From a virus, in the IMG/VR virus record IMGVR_UViG_3300032326_002475, positions 1 through 64,000 of that record: a stretch of 64,000 nucleotides of DNA. One strand, written 5' to 3'. Shown piece by piece: positions 52,930 to 62,076 of this stretch; within the stretch, counting starts at the first letter, position 1; every line of letters starts with the position of its first letter. Made by a program: the position numbers and the translations under genes. The notes below the pieces were generated by a model. It was not told the origin of the DNA and did no database searches. It was given only the letters and a program-made list of their open reading frames with translations.

Positions 52930-53934
52930 TTAGCGATTACCCATCCAAGCTAATGAATTCTCATCATCATCTTCGTCTTCATCATCTTCAATGACTACTG
53001 GCTTCTTGGTAACTGCTTTCTTAGGAGGCTTTACAACATAGCCTTCATCCTCGTCTTCATCCTCTTCTGCAGCAAATGGCTTCAGATTAGTCATGATTGG
53101 AGTAATCTCTTCTTCCTCAACAACAGGCTTGGAAGGGATGGAGACTGTGTCTGACTCGTCAGATGCAACAGGAGTAAACTTGTAAATTTGCTCAATTGCA
53201 TGACCATAAGCAAAGAAATCTTCCCACTCAGGCATAAGAGGATCACTCTTACGGTCCTTCTCATAACGTGTACGCTCACGCACGAGCTTTTCAGTGGATG
53301 GATCTCCAGCCTTGCGTAATTGTTCAATCATATCGTCGTCAATATAAGTTGGCTTGGACTCAAAAAGAATCTTATAGTCAACAGAAAGAGGTGGTTGCTT
53401 ACCAGTAGCCTCTGCAATGATTTTGATACATGGAGCATTACGAGTGCCAAAGTGACGGCCATCACCATCTTCATTTGTCTCGTCAGCATAGCGGAGAGCA
53501 ATTTCTTCAGCAATCTTATGGAAGATAGCCTTGCCCTTCTTTAGGACCTTGACTTTCCAAGTGCCATCATCTTGCTTCTCAAGGCAGTTTTGTGCAAACT
53601 GCATTGTGCAGATGTAGCCCATCTTCTTCCAAGGACATTGGGATTGATCTTCATGGCCAATACGTGTAAAGGACTTCTTGATATGAGCATCAGGAAATTC
53701 TTTCTTGATGGTCTTACCACGCAAAGCTGGATCGTTTGTAGGATTTGGGACGTAAACCTTGTCAGTAAATTCCCAGAACATGTAAGGGTCGCCGATAAGA
53801 CGTAAACGACGAGCAACCTTAGGAGCATTCTTTACAGAAAGATCAACAATATCTTCCCGGAAGTTAAACATCGAGTTTGAAGCCCTTGGCTTCGTTGTTT
53901 CAGTCTTGAGAAGACTGGATGGTGATAATCGCAT
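52930..53934 (-). CDS. Single-stranded DNA binding protein (gp32-like, probable)
   Basis: A 334-residue protein. It has an ordered core of about 235 residues with aromatic and basic residues (YMFWEFTDKVYVPNP, KKSFTRIGH, CPWKKMGYIC, CLEKQ) and a cysteine set that could bind zinc, as in T4 gp32. A long acidic tail (EDEDEDEG, then EDDEDEDDDENSLAWMGNR) matches the protein-interaction tail of SSB proteins. Order next to RecA and DnaE supports the call. AGAGG precedes the ATG. A TATAAATA box and a hairpin lie in its leader. Confidence 0.7.
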   Translation of the reverse strand: MRLSPSSLLKTETTKPRASNSMFNFREDIVDLSVKNAPKVARRLRLIGDPYMFWEFTDKVYVPNPTNDPALRGKTIKKEFPDAHIKKSFTRIGHEDQSQCPWKKMGYICTMQFAQNCLEKQDDGTWKVKVLKKGKAIFHKIAEEIALRYADETNEDGDGRHFGTRNAPCIKIIAEATGKQPPLSVDYKILFESKPTYIDDDMIEQLRKAGDPSTEKLVRERTRYEKDRKSDPLMPEWEDFFAYGHAIEQIYKFTPVASDESDTVSIPSKPVVEEEEITPIMTNLKPFAAEEDEDEDEGYVVKPPKKAVTKKPVVIEDDEDEDDDENSLAWMGNR

Positions 53935-53950
53935 TTGTTTTTACCTCTTA

Positions 53951-53969
53951 AAGGGCACTTAGGGCCCTT
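53951..53969. promoter_or_regulatory. Hairpin in the SSB leader
   Basis: A 6-base G+C-rich stem (53951-53956 with 53964-53969) between the TATAAATA box and the Shine-Dalgarno sequence. It could regulate translation, as the leader of T4 gene 32 does, but this is only a suggestion. Confidence 0.35.
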
Positions 53970-53973
53970 GATT

Positions 53974-53981
53974 TATTTATA
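53974..53981 (-). promoter_or_regulatory. TATAAATA box, T4-late-promoter-like
   Basis: The minus strand reads ATATAAATAAAT, identical over 12 bases to the box at 25029-25036, about 40 bases before the SSB ATG. A T4-type late promoter is possible; chance occurrence in AT-rich DNA is also possible. Confidence 0.4.
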
Positions 53982-54011
53982 TCATTGTAATTTGGCATTG
54001 TCAATGAAAAG

Positions 54012-54758
54012 TTATTCTATTCTAGAATTTCTTGTTCTGATCTTTGCACTAGGTTTATTATACTGAGTAAAAGATGGAGTGTCCCTTGAAAAAGACTGAG
54101 ACATTCCCTCAGAATTGTAAGACTGATTAATTCTAGATAGAGCTTGATGTTCTCTTAGCATTCTATCCATTTGAGAAGCAGCAAAGTCAATATTTCTCAT
54201 TACATGTTCAAGATAAGTTAAAAATCTTTTAGCGTGAGACATTGGAGCAACAAATCTATGAACAGCAAAAGCAGCAGTTGCTTCTTTATCATGCTTAGCT
54301 CCAGATGTTAACTTAATTGCCATTTCTTTGAGATTTTTATGAGCTTGAAAAATCATTTCATGATGAGCGTACACAACAGATATAATTTCTGTAATTCTAT
54401 TTCTGTATTGCACTTGTTTTGAATATGAAACTGCAAAGTTTCCAAAATCAAATTCATTTTTTGATGGAACACTAATATCCCATAAATTAATTTCTCTTCG
54501 GAAATCGACTTCATTATAATGTGGAAGCAAAGAAATATTAAGTCTCCAGCTTTCAACTTCTTTTTGAAAGCTTTCTTCAGTTACTCCCTTAAGCCTAGAC
54601 ACAATTTCAGAAGCAAAGTTTGAATCTTGCCAATCAATATTTTCAGGATTAGGTCCCCAAACAATATCAGCAATTACAAGATTGTTTTCATCATATTCAT
54701 CACTGTCTACATCAACAAAATTACCATCGTCATCTTCTTCATCATCTTCATAATACAT
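54012..54758 (-). CDS. Unidentified acidic-start protein
   Basis: A 248-residue protein. Start moved to ATG 54758, which follows GAGGTG by 5 bases; a TTG at 54770 is the longer alternative. The N-terminus is highly acidic (MYYEDDEEDDDG), the middle has alternating helices (EITLW-like and YRNRITEIISVVYAHHE) and the C-terminus is Ser/Arg-rich. It lies between DnaE and SSB, so a replication accessory function is likely, but no family was recognised. Confidence 0.55.
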   Translation of the reverse strand: MYYEDDEEDDDGNFVDVDSDEYDENNLVIADIVWGPNPENIDWQDSNFASEIVSRLKGVTEESFQKEVESWRLNISLLPHYNEVDFRREINLWDISVPSKNEFDFGNFAVSYSKQVQYRNRITEIISVVYAHHEMIFQAHKNLKEMAIKLTSGAKHDKEATAAFAVHRFVAPMSHAKRFLTYLEHVMRNIDFAASQMDRMLREHQALSRINQSYNSEGMSQSFSRDTPSFTQYNKPSAKIRTRNSRIE

Positions 54759-54766
54759 AGTACACC

Positions 54767-57700
54767 TCAATCAAACAAATCGTCTTGTAAAAGTTGAGAT
54801 AAGCTTTTGCTCTTATCTGATTGTGTTTTATTTTCTGATACTTTATTCTTTATTATATCTTGAAATGATAAAGAATTTTTATCTTTCAGCTTCTTTAGTC
54901 GTAAAGCATTTCTTTCTTCTTTTGTTCTTTCCTCTACAAGTTGATCCCAATACTCCATAAATTCATGAACAAATTCAAAGTTTCTGCTGTCTGGCAAACA
55001 ATCTAATGCCCCTTCTTTAGCAAGAGCAAAAATCATTCCCTTATTTGGTCTTGCTCTAAAACACAAATCTTTAGAATCTTCAAAAGGCTGAAACTTTACA
55101 ATATCTTCTGCTCTTGAACCAACCCCCTTGACAGATGAAAGTGGAAGCATAATTTCATTTTTGTCATTAACCAGGGTTGTCGTTCCAGATTCATTTACAT
55201 TAGGATCTTTTAAGACAATTCTTTCCATATCACATTCTTTTTTAAGCATAGCAACTTTATCTTCATCGTCTTTTGCCAGATGAATACATGTTGCTAGCCA
55301 TTCATGAGGATAATAGAATCTAAGCCAAGCAGTCCAGAATGAAAGGATAGCGTATGAACAAGCATGAGATCTATTAAATGCATATCCTACAAACTTTGAC
55401 ATTAATGATAAGACAGACTCAACTGATGATTCCTTAACACCACGTTGAAGTGACTTTTGTCTAAACAATTCTGTGACTTCAGCAAATAACTTGTCATTCT
55501 TTTTTGAAATAGCTTTTCTCAATTTGTCTACTTCATTATGATCAAATCCAGCCATGTCACGAGCAAGTTGCATTCCTTGCTCCTGATAAACCATGATGTT
55601 ATATGTAACTTCAAGATGTTTTTTGGTAATAGGATCGTCATACTGTACTAGGTCAGGATTCTTCTTTCCCTCAGCATAAGTATCAATATATTCAAGAGGA
55701 CCAGGACGATATAAGGAAACAACTGCGATAAGGTCTTCCATGTTAGATGCATTCACTTTTCGTAGAGCATCTTGCATACCCCTAGATGCAAACTGAAAGA
55801 CAGAGGCAGTTTTTCCTTTAGCATAGATATTTTTATAAATCTTTGGATCTGCTAAATCAATGTCTCTTCTAACATCAATTTCAATACCTTTACGATCATT
55901 AATCATCTTTATGGTATTAGCGATTTGTGTAAACGTATTCAGGCCAAGATAATCGTATTTAACAAGCCCAACTCTCTCGACGTTGAACATATCAAATCCA
56001 GAACATAAATTACCCTTGGAATTTTCAATTGGAGCATGTTCACTTACAGGATCACCACAAATGATAACTCCAGCAGCATGGACAGAGAAGTTAGAAATAG
56101 TGCCAACTAATTTCTTTGCAATATCAATTTCTTCTTTCCAATAACTGTAATGATTTCTAAATTCTGGGCTATTAACCAAGGCATCATCAATTGTAATATC
56201 TGGTACTTTAGGAATTGTTGCAGATACTTGCAATGCAGCTTGATGAACATTGTCACCAAATTTTTGATTAAACTTTTCAGAAGTTTTTAGTGATCCAACA
56301 ACTGCTGCTTTTGCTCCATAAGTACCCCAAGCACCGATTTGAGCTACATGATCAGCCCCAAATCTTCCAATAGCCCAATCAATTACTTCTGAACGTCGAG
56401 AAGCATCAATATCTGTATCAACGTCAGGAAGAGTTGCGACCTTAGATACATGTAACCCACCATCAGGCACTTTTTCACAAATTCCTAATATGTGAGCAGT
56501 CCATAAGTTACTCTCATTTTCTTTGGTTGTAATTTCGTTATTGGCCAAGTCACAAATATAAGAAGATAAACCCTGATTCTCAAGCACCCATATTTCTTTA
56601 AGGATTTCTGGTTCATATTTAGCATATTCTGGGTTTTCACTAAGCCAATTTTTGCAGACTTTTGTAATGGCTTTGGAGTACTTTGTTTGTTCCATTTTGC
56701 CATTTTCTTGCACCCATTGTTTAGCTGGATATTCTGAGATATCAATTTTGTATTGAGTGCCTCTTCCAGGATTTAAGAATCTTTCAAACATAAGATTCCA
56801 TCTGACAGGATCTACAGAAGAAACATCTAAGCAATAATTTACAAGAGAACCAACACCAGACCCACGTATCCCATAATAGATGTTTTGAGACTTCATAAAT
56901 TCAACCATCTCATTTTGAATCAAGAAGTAGTCTGTAACTCCCATGTACCATATTTGAGAAAGTTCTGATCGTAATCTAGCAACATAGCTCTTATTGTTAG
57001 CAAAGCCTAAATTCTGAAGACCTGAAAAAGCTCTGAATGCCAAATAAGCTTCATTAGCATTGTTGTATGGAAGGTTAGTTTTCCAAAATTGAGCAAACTT
57101 TGGATTGTCTGTAGGTATGATTGCTTTAGGAAGATTATGTTCAATGTCTAACTTGAAAAAATCTTCAACCATTTCAGATATGAGTACTGAATTTTTGACA
57201 CATTCAGGAACAGTGCCAAAAACTTTCATCATTTCATCATGTGACTTTAGATAAAATTGATGAGTACCATAAGCTTCTTTTTTGCCATTCTTTTTAGTTA
57301 TGCCAGTCTTTTCATCTCGCATATCTCTCATTTGAATAAGAACATCATGAAGCTTCCAATCAAGTTTGTCCAAATAATGTACGTCATTTGAAGCTACTGT
57401 TGGAATATCAAATTTCTTTGCTATATCTAATAAGTGACCTAGATTGTTTTTTTGTTCTTCAATTCCATGGTATTGAAGCTCCACAAAGTATCTATCCTGA
57501 TAAAGCTCTTTGAATTTATTAGCAGTTGAAAAAGCTTTCTCAATATCCTCTTTCATCAATGCTTGATTAACTTCAGAAGCTAAGCATCCAGAAAGAGCAA
57601 TAACACCTTCAGAATGCTTTTCAAGACATCCCCAATCAACTCTAGGAGAATAATAAAAAGCTTCTGGATCATTGCCTAAAGCAGAAAGAGCAAGCAAGTT

Positions 57701-58030
57701 CTTATAGCCTACTTCATTTTGAGCAAGTAGGGTCAAGTGATTTAGCTTCTGTCTTTTACCATCTTCAGTTTTGCTTTTATCAAATCTGTCTGGGCAAGTA
57801 TAAACTTCTATGCCAATAATAGGTTTTATCTGATTAACATTGTCAACATGGCTTCTACAGTTAGAAACAAATTCCACTGTTCCTGACATTTTTCCATGAT
57901 CAGTTATAGCAGTAGCTCTGAAACCCATTTCTCTAGCCTTCATAGCATATTTTGCCGGAGAAGGTAACGCATCTTGTATGGAAAAATGAGTATGAGCGTG
58001 AAGATGCACAAAATCCTTATTATTACACAT
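54767..58030 (-). CDS. dnaE: DNA polymerase III alpha subunit
   Basis: A 1087-residue DnaE-type polymerase. The PHP domain starts with FVHLHAHTHFSIQDALPS and GFRATAITDHGKMSG, keeping the metal-binding residues. The palm has RGSGVGSLVNYCLD and PDVDTDID (Asp536, Asp538), the catalytic pair. Later motifs include VKYDYLGLNTFTQIAN, VSLYRPGPLEYIDTYAEG and VGYAFNRSHACSYAILSFWTAWLR. About 108 residues are inserted between FLNPGRG and PDVDTDID, with no intein or HNH marks. The C-terminus is shorter than that of E. coli DnaE (1160). It is the phage's likely replicative polymerase. Confidence 0.94.
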   Translation of the reverse strand: MCNNKDFVHLHAHTHFSIQDALPSPAKYAMKAREMGFRATAITDHGKMSGTVEFVSNCRSHVDNVNQIKPIIGIEVYTCPDRFDKSKTEDGKRQKLNHLTLLAQNEVGYKNLLALSALGNDPEAFYYSPRVDWGCLEKHSEGVIALSGCLASEVNQALMKEDIEKAFSTANKFKELYQDRYFVELQYHGIEEQKNNLGHLLDIAKKFDIPTVASNDVHYLDKLDWKLHDVLIQMRDMRDEKTGITKKNGKKEAYGTHQFYLKSHDEMMKVFGTVPECVKNSVLISEMVEDFFKLDIEHNLPKAIIPTDNPKFAQFWKTNLPYNNANEAYLAFRAFSGLQNLGFANNKSYVARLRSELSQIWYMGVTDYFLIQNEMVEFMKSQNIYYGIRGSGVGSLVNYCLDVSSVDPVRWNLMFERFLNPGRGTQYKIDISEYPAKQWVQENGKMEQTKYSKAITKVCKNWLSENPEYAKYEPEILKEIWVLENQGLSSYICDLANNEITTKENESNLWTAHILGICEKVPDGGLHVSKVATLPDVDTDIDASRRSEVIDWAIGRFGADHVAQIGAWGTYGAKAAVVGSLKTSEKFNQKFGDNVHQAALQVSATIPKVPDITIDDALVNSPEFRNHYSYWKEEIDIAKKLVGTISNFSVHAAGVIICGDPVSEHAPIENSKGNLCSGFDMFNVERVGLVKYDYLGLNTFTQIANTIKMINDRKGIEIDVRRDIDLADPKIYKNIYAKGKTASVFQFASRGMQDALRKVNASNMEDLIAVVSLYRPGPLEYIDTYAEGKKNPDLVQYDDPITKKHLEVTYNIMVYQEQGMQLARDMAGFDHNEVDKLRKAISKKNDKLFAEVTELFRQKSLQRGVKESSVESVLSLMSKFVGYAFNRSHACSYAILSFWTAWLRFYYPHEWLATCIHLAKDDEDKVAMLKKECDMERIVLKDPNVNESGTTTLVNDKNEIMLPLSSVKGVGSRAEDIVKFQPFEDSKDLCFRARPNKGMIFALAKEGALDCLPDSRNFEFVHEFMEYWDQLVEERTKEERNALRLKKLKDKNSLSFQDIIKNKVSENKTQSDKSKSLSQLLQDDLFD

Positions 58031-58086
58031 ATTGACCTTTCATGTAAGCGCCATCAAAGACAGTCATTCACTTACTAACACAGTCA

Positions 58087-58911
58087 TTATTGCTCACAAA
58101 CAATTACTTTATTGCCGTTTGCAAAAATATTTTTATCTCTTCTAGAATACAGTTTTTTAGGTAAATTATCAAGTAAAGCTTTGTCGATTTTCTTGAGTTC
58201 TTTTGGTCTATATTCAAAGGGCAAGAAGTTCAAATCCTTTATTTTGTAGGAATTGGAAATTTGCTTAACAAGTAAATATTTGTCATCTTGTTCAATAATT
58301 CTCATTCCCCAAGGATGATCTGAATTAAGGATAATTGATACAAGCAATTCTTTAGTATTGCTTTCTTCTAATATTTCAAAATTAAATATTTTGTCAACTA
58401 AATTGCATTCTTTTATAGCATTTCTTATTGTTGACTCACTTAATCCTAGTATGTTTGATAATGCGATGATGCTTATTGGACTAGGATCTTCAAATCTAGC
58501 AGCAAAGAGAGAAATCAAAATTTGCTTGATAAACTTTGTAGATGAATCCTCAAATAGAAAAAAGGGCAAGGCTATACATTTACTTTTTGAAACTTTAGGA
58601 GAAAGTCTAGTAATAACTTTACCAAAGCCATACAAATAAACTGATTTTTTACCCTTATGAGTACATGTCTTGGACCAATATTTGTCAACGCCTTTATTGA
58701 CTAATTTGTAGACATAAGTTGAATTAAAGTTAAAGACATTTCTAGCTACATCTAAAAGTTGGCTATAACAAACAAATCCTGAACCACTCTTGTCAGCTCT
58801 TTTCATAACAAGCCAAAGTATAAAAACATCTGACTCTTTGTTAGTAAGAACTTGAGGAATTAGTTCAGGATTTATTGTGATGTAGTTATTAGTCTGAGAA
58901 CACGTTGCCAA
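58087..58911 (-). CDS. Unidentified protein, possible replication initiator
   Basis: A 274-residue protein. Start is a TTG at 58911 by frame, with no ATG before residue 36, so the true start is unclear. A winged-helix-like start (YVYKLVNKGVDKYWSK) and a second HTH-like segment ISIIALSNILGLSESTIRNAIKE (about residues 151-173) resemble phage replication initiator or O-like proteins. It sits between DnaE and the primase/helicase genes, which supports that idea. Its start overlaps the preceding small gene by 23 bases. Confidence 0.45.
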   Translation of the reverse strand: MATCSQTNNYITINPELIPQVLTNKESDVFILWLVMKRADKSGSGFVCYSQLLDVARNVFNFNSTYVYKLVNKGVDKYWSKTCTHKGKKSVYLYGFGKVITRLSPKVSKSKCIALPFFLFEDSSTKFIKQILISLFAARFEDPSPISIIALSNILGLSESTIRNAIKECNLVDKIFNFEILEESNTKELLVSIILNSDHPWGMRIIEQDDKYLLVKQISNSYKIKDLNFLPFEYRPKELKKIDKALLDNLPKKLYSRRDKNIFANGNKVIVCEQ

Positions 58912-59128
58912 TTTTTTCTATTTCTTTCTCAACCCCCTGCCTAATTAGAAACTTGATAATTTCATCTTCAGACAAGTTGTAATATTTAGAAAGAAGCGTA
59001 ATTACAAAATGAAGCTTCTTGGCTAGTGTACCATTTACTATAAGATTGACGGGAATTTCATCTGGAGAATTTGAAAGTTCTTTTAGTAAATCTTCATGGT
59101 GGATTTCATTTGGATTCTGTAAGTTCAT
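58889..59128 (-). CDS. Unidentified small protein
   Basis: A 79-residue protein with a good AAGGAG before its ATG. The sequence IPVNLIVNGTLAKKLHFVITLLSKYYNLSEDEIIKFLIRQGVEKE has a ribbon-helix-helix-like strand and two helices, which could bind DNA as a small repressor. It lies inside the replication block and overlaps genes on both sides. Function not assigned. Confidence 0.5.
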   Translation of the reverse strand: MNLQNPNEIHHEDLLKELSNSPDEIPVNLIVNGTLAKKLHFVITLLSKYYNLSEDEIIKFLIRQGVEKEIEKIGNVFSD

Positions 59129-59744
59129 TTAAATGCTCCTTAAAATTTTTATTGTAATTCTTCCAAAAATTGTTTATGCTGATGTAATCTTTTTTATCCA
59201 TTAAGCTATCAAAAGTTTTATATTGCTGATCAATCCAATTAGCAATTTTGGGATCTTGATTATGTTTTGATAAAAGTCTTTTACTTTTTTCTGACATTGC
59301 AAACATAAAGCTAATTTCGTTCAAGCCACCAGGAAATAGTGAAGTGTTTTCTGTTTTAAGGTACTCATGAATTTTGCTTTGAAATTCGTTAACTAAATAT
59401 TTCATATCTAAATTAACAGTTTCAACTTCAATTCCAGCATGAACAGAAAGTTTTTGGACAGCTTCAATAAAATTAAATCCTTCTACAGATTGAATTAACT
59501 TTATTATGTCTCCAGAAGCTCCACATCCAAAACAATTGTAAGAGTTTGTTTCTAAATTGACTCCAAAAGAGGGGCTAGAGTCATCATGATTAGGCATAGG
59601 GCAGTTAGTATTAGCCCATTGCGAGTTTTTTGTGTAAATGAAGTCTGAATCATACTCAAATTCCATAAATTCATCAATTTTTATCATTTTATTAAGCTGA
59701 ATGATAAATTGTCTTGTTATTTTTTCTTTCAACTTAATACCCAA
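59106..59744 (-). CDS. DnaG primase, zinc-binding half
   Basis: A 193-212-residue protein. Its start is unclear: the frame opens at TTG 59744, TTG 59732 overlaps the DnaB stop, and the first ATG is 59687. It contains the CHC2 zinc-ribbon of primases: CPMPNHDDSSPSFGVN and YNCFGCGASGDIIKLIQSVEGFNFIEAVQKL (residues about 48-105). The catalytic RNA polymerase half is absent and is encoded at 50846-51604. The remaining C-terminal helices may bind the helicase. This splits DnaG into two chains. Confidence 0.8.
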   Translation of the reverse strand: MGIKLKEKITRQFIIQLNKMIKIDEFMEFEYDSDFIYTKNSQWANTNCPMPNHDDSSPSFGVNLETNSYNCFGCGASGDIIKLIQSVEGFNFIEAVQKLSVHAGIEVETVNLDMKYLVNEFQSKIHEYLKTENTSLFPGGLNEISFMFAMSEKSKRLLSKHNQDPKIANWIDQQYKTFDSLMDKKDYISINNFWKNYNKNFKEHLNELTESK

Positions 59745-61288
59745 TCAGTAATTTGAATTTCATCATCATCTTCATCAGGGACAATGAACATCTCTTCTTC
59801 CTCATGAGTTTCAGCTTGCTTCTTCATAGGAATTTTTTCTAATTGAGTTTCTGTTGTGGCTGGTTTAGAGATTGTCGTAGCACCATTACTCATTTGATGC
59901 AAGCCCATAATCTGTTCTTGCTCTTCTTTGTCCATCTCTCTGACTTTATTATATTCAGGATCCATAGCTATAGGAAATGGATTAAAGAAGGCATCACGCA
60001 TTTTGACAGGATGCAAAATACAGTATCCTTTTTCACGATTTGGCTCCATAGCAATAGCATAAGTACACAAGTGCATTAAGTTTTGTCCACCAGAGGCAGC
60101 AGCTTGATCATAAGACATAAATTTGTTATTTTCTTTACTTTTTCTGCTATCTTTAATAGTTTCTCTGTTAATCTGTTGTGCCGTAATGATAGGAATATTG
60201 TATCTTTTAGCCATTATGAAAAGCTGTTGAATTGCTTTTGATTGCAATTCCCAGTCTTTGCTTGCTGGTCCAGGATTACGCACTGTCATGTTTCCAATAT
60301 AGTCAACAACAAGTAAATCAGGCTTACCTTTAGTGGCAATCAGGTCTCTAATCTTGCTATCAATATATTCTGGTGTAGGATCTTCCATATTAACATCATA
60401 TTCAAAATACGGTCCATCTTCAGCAGATTTTAATCCATCAATAATCTTCCGCTTCTCATCAGGTGAAAGTGTATTACCCTTGATTTGACTATAAGGAATT
60501 TCATATGACAAAGAAACATGCCTAAGTAAACAAAGCCAAGAGTTCATTTCAAAAGACATGTAAAGAACTTTTTTTCCACATTTTTTATTGGCATGAATAG
60601 CTGAGTTGAGTAACATAACACTTTTTCCACCAGAAGAAGGAGCTAAAAATACTACAATCTGTCCTGGAAGCCAACCAAATGTTTTGTCATCAATATTAGA
60701 TATTCCGCACTCGATGCCTTTATATAACTCAGGATGATTAAGTCTTTTGTCATATTCAGTCTCAAAGAATGTTGAAGACTCAGCAACATCAAAGCTGTGT
60801 TTATCTCCACCAATCTCATTTTTTTGTTCTTGAATTTGATCTAAATTTTTCTGAATAACTTTAAGTGATTCATCTAATCCATTACTGTTTAGTTGCTCAT
60901 ATCCATCACTGAGCATTTTTGATAAAAGTCTTAGACAGTATTTATTCTTTATTTGGCTAGTGATTTCATAAAAATCATTCTCATTAACATCAGTATCTTC
61001 AACTTCTGACCACAGTGTAAGAAGTTTAACTTTTGTCTTTTCTCCAACTTTATATTCTTGGAACTTTGACTCTAATACATAAGAAGTAAAAAGACTACCG
61101 CCACTTTCTATCCAGTAATTATGAATGAGCATGAACAAAGCACGAGTATATGAAGTTTTATCATTTTGGCCTTGATATTCAAAATGATCCCCACTTATGC
61201 CTCTTGTAATTAACTTGTCCATGCACTTTGGAAATTTTATAAGCGCAGAGAGACACATTATTTCTAATTCTTGCTGATCTAATTTCAT
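59729..61288 (-). CDS. dnaB: Replicative DNA helicase (DnaB family)
   Basis: About 519 residues from ATG 61288, which overlaps the loader stop as ATGA; a longer in-frame start exists at 61318. The N-terminal helical domain is followed by the RecA-like motor: Walker A LAPSSGGKSVML, Walker B PDLLVVDYIGNM, and the DnaB H3/H4-like TAQQINRETIK. A C-terminal Gln/Glu/Asp-rich tail ends ITDWVLS. As a hexamer it unwinds the fork ahead of DnaE. A loader gene is immediately upstream. Confidence 0.9.
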   Translation of the reverse strand: MKLDQQELEIMCLSALIKFPKCMDKLITRGISGDHFEYQGQNDKTSYTRALFMLIHNYWIESGGSLFTSYVLESKFQEYKVGEKTKVKLLTLWSEVEDTDVNENDFYEITSQIKNKYCLRLLSKMLSDGYEQLNSNGLDESLKVIQKNLDQIQEQKNEIGGDKHSFDVAESSTFFETEYDKRLNHPELYKGIECGISNIDDKTFGWLPGQIVVFLAPSSGGKSVMLLNSAIHANKKCGKKVLYMSFEMNSWLCLLRHVSLSYEIPYSQIKGNTLSPDEKRKIIDGLKSAEDGPYFEYDVNMEDPTPEYIDSKIRDLIATKGKPDLLVVDYIGNMTVRNPGPASKDWELQSKAIQQLFIMAKRYNIPIITAQQINRETIKDSRKSKENNKFMSYDQAAASGGQNLMHLCTYAIAMEPNREKGYCILHPVKMRDAFFNPFPIAMDPEYNKVREMDKEEQEQIMGLHQMSNGATTISKPATTETQLEKIPMKKQAETHEEEEMFIVPDEDDDEIQITDWVLS

Positions 61289-62076
61289 TTTACGTGAGGC
61301 AACCTTATCGTCAAACAATTTCTGAGAAGACTATTCCAACCTGATCCTACACTAATTTGGTTTGCATTTCCAATACTTAGTAAAACAGAAGGTTTACCAG
61401 AATGAAGTCTAGCTTTAGATAACCTGTCAAGATTTTGAATAAATGATGGATGAGTATTGTTGTAACTTTCTATTCCATCAATAGCAATGAAGTCTAAGTT
61501 CTTAAGCTCTTCAGCAAGATTGTCAGCATCATCTTTTTTGTTAAAGTCAGTGATGATGTCTAAAATTTCAGACCAATCATAATATTTTGCAGTTAGGCCT
61601 TGGCGTATTGCAGACTGGACTAAAACTGCAGCTATGAATGTTTTTCCACTTCCAATGCTTCCTTCAAACATAAGAGAATGAATGTCATTTGTTGCATTTC
61701 CAGCATGTTTGATTCTTGGTAAGTGTCCATTTACAATTTTCTTGATATGCTTGTTGTAAAAATTCAAAAAGATGAATATTTTTTCACTTATTGACTGCTG
61801 AATGCCTAAATCATTTCCTTCTGAATCTGTTCTAGTATTCCAATCGTCAACACTTTTACCAAAAAATGGTTTAGGCACATTAGCTCTAGCAAAAAGATCA
61901 GCAAAGATCTTTTCTTTTTGGCAACTACACATAACAGCCTTACCTTGCATGTTATTTGTATAGCCGGAATAATCACAAAGAACACATCCTTTGCCACTAT
62001 TTCTTCTAGCAAGTCTAGCGCCTTCTTTAAGTTGCTCGACTGAGACTATTCCTAATATTTCATTAAAATTACTCAT
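61285..62076 (-). CDS. DnaC-like helicase-loader ATPase
   Basis: A 263-residue AAA+ protein of the DnaC/DnaI/IstB type. Residues about 30-50 carry a cysteine set (CVLCDYSG and MCSCQKEK) likely to bind zinc or the helicase. Walker A is MFEGSIGSGKTFIAA; the Walker B-like NLDFIAIDGIES and a sensor region follow. It overlaps DnaB by 4 bases, as a loader usually does. It would place DnaB on the origin DNA. Confidence 0.82.
   Translation of the reverse strand: MSNFNEILGIVSVEQLKEGARLARRNSGKGCVLCDYSGYTNNMQGKAVMCSCQKEKIFADLFARANVPKPFFGKSVDDWNTRTDSEGNDLGIQQSISEKIFIFLNFYNKHIKKIVNGHLPRIKHAGNATNDIHSLMFEGSIGSGKTFIAAVLVQSAIRQGLTAKYYDWSEILDIITDFNKKDDADNLAEELKNLDFIAIDGIESYNNTHPSFIQNLDRLSKARLHSGKPSVLLSIGNANQISVGSGWNSLLRNCLTIRLPHVK

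Noticed and set aside
56435-56758. Intein in DnaE
   Set aside because: The insertion has no N-terminal Cys/Ser splice residue or C-terminal His-Asn, and no homing endonuclease motif.
58040-58085. Two copies of CAGTCATT before dnaE
   Set aside because: Only 8 bases long in a spacer, with no further copies; too weak to call an origin or operator.
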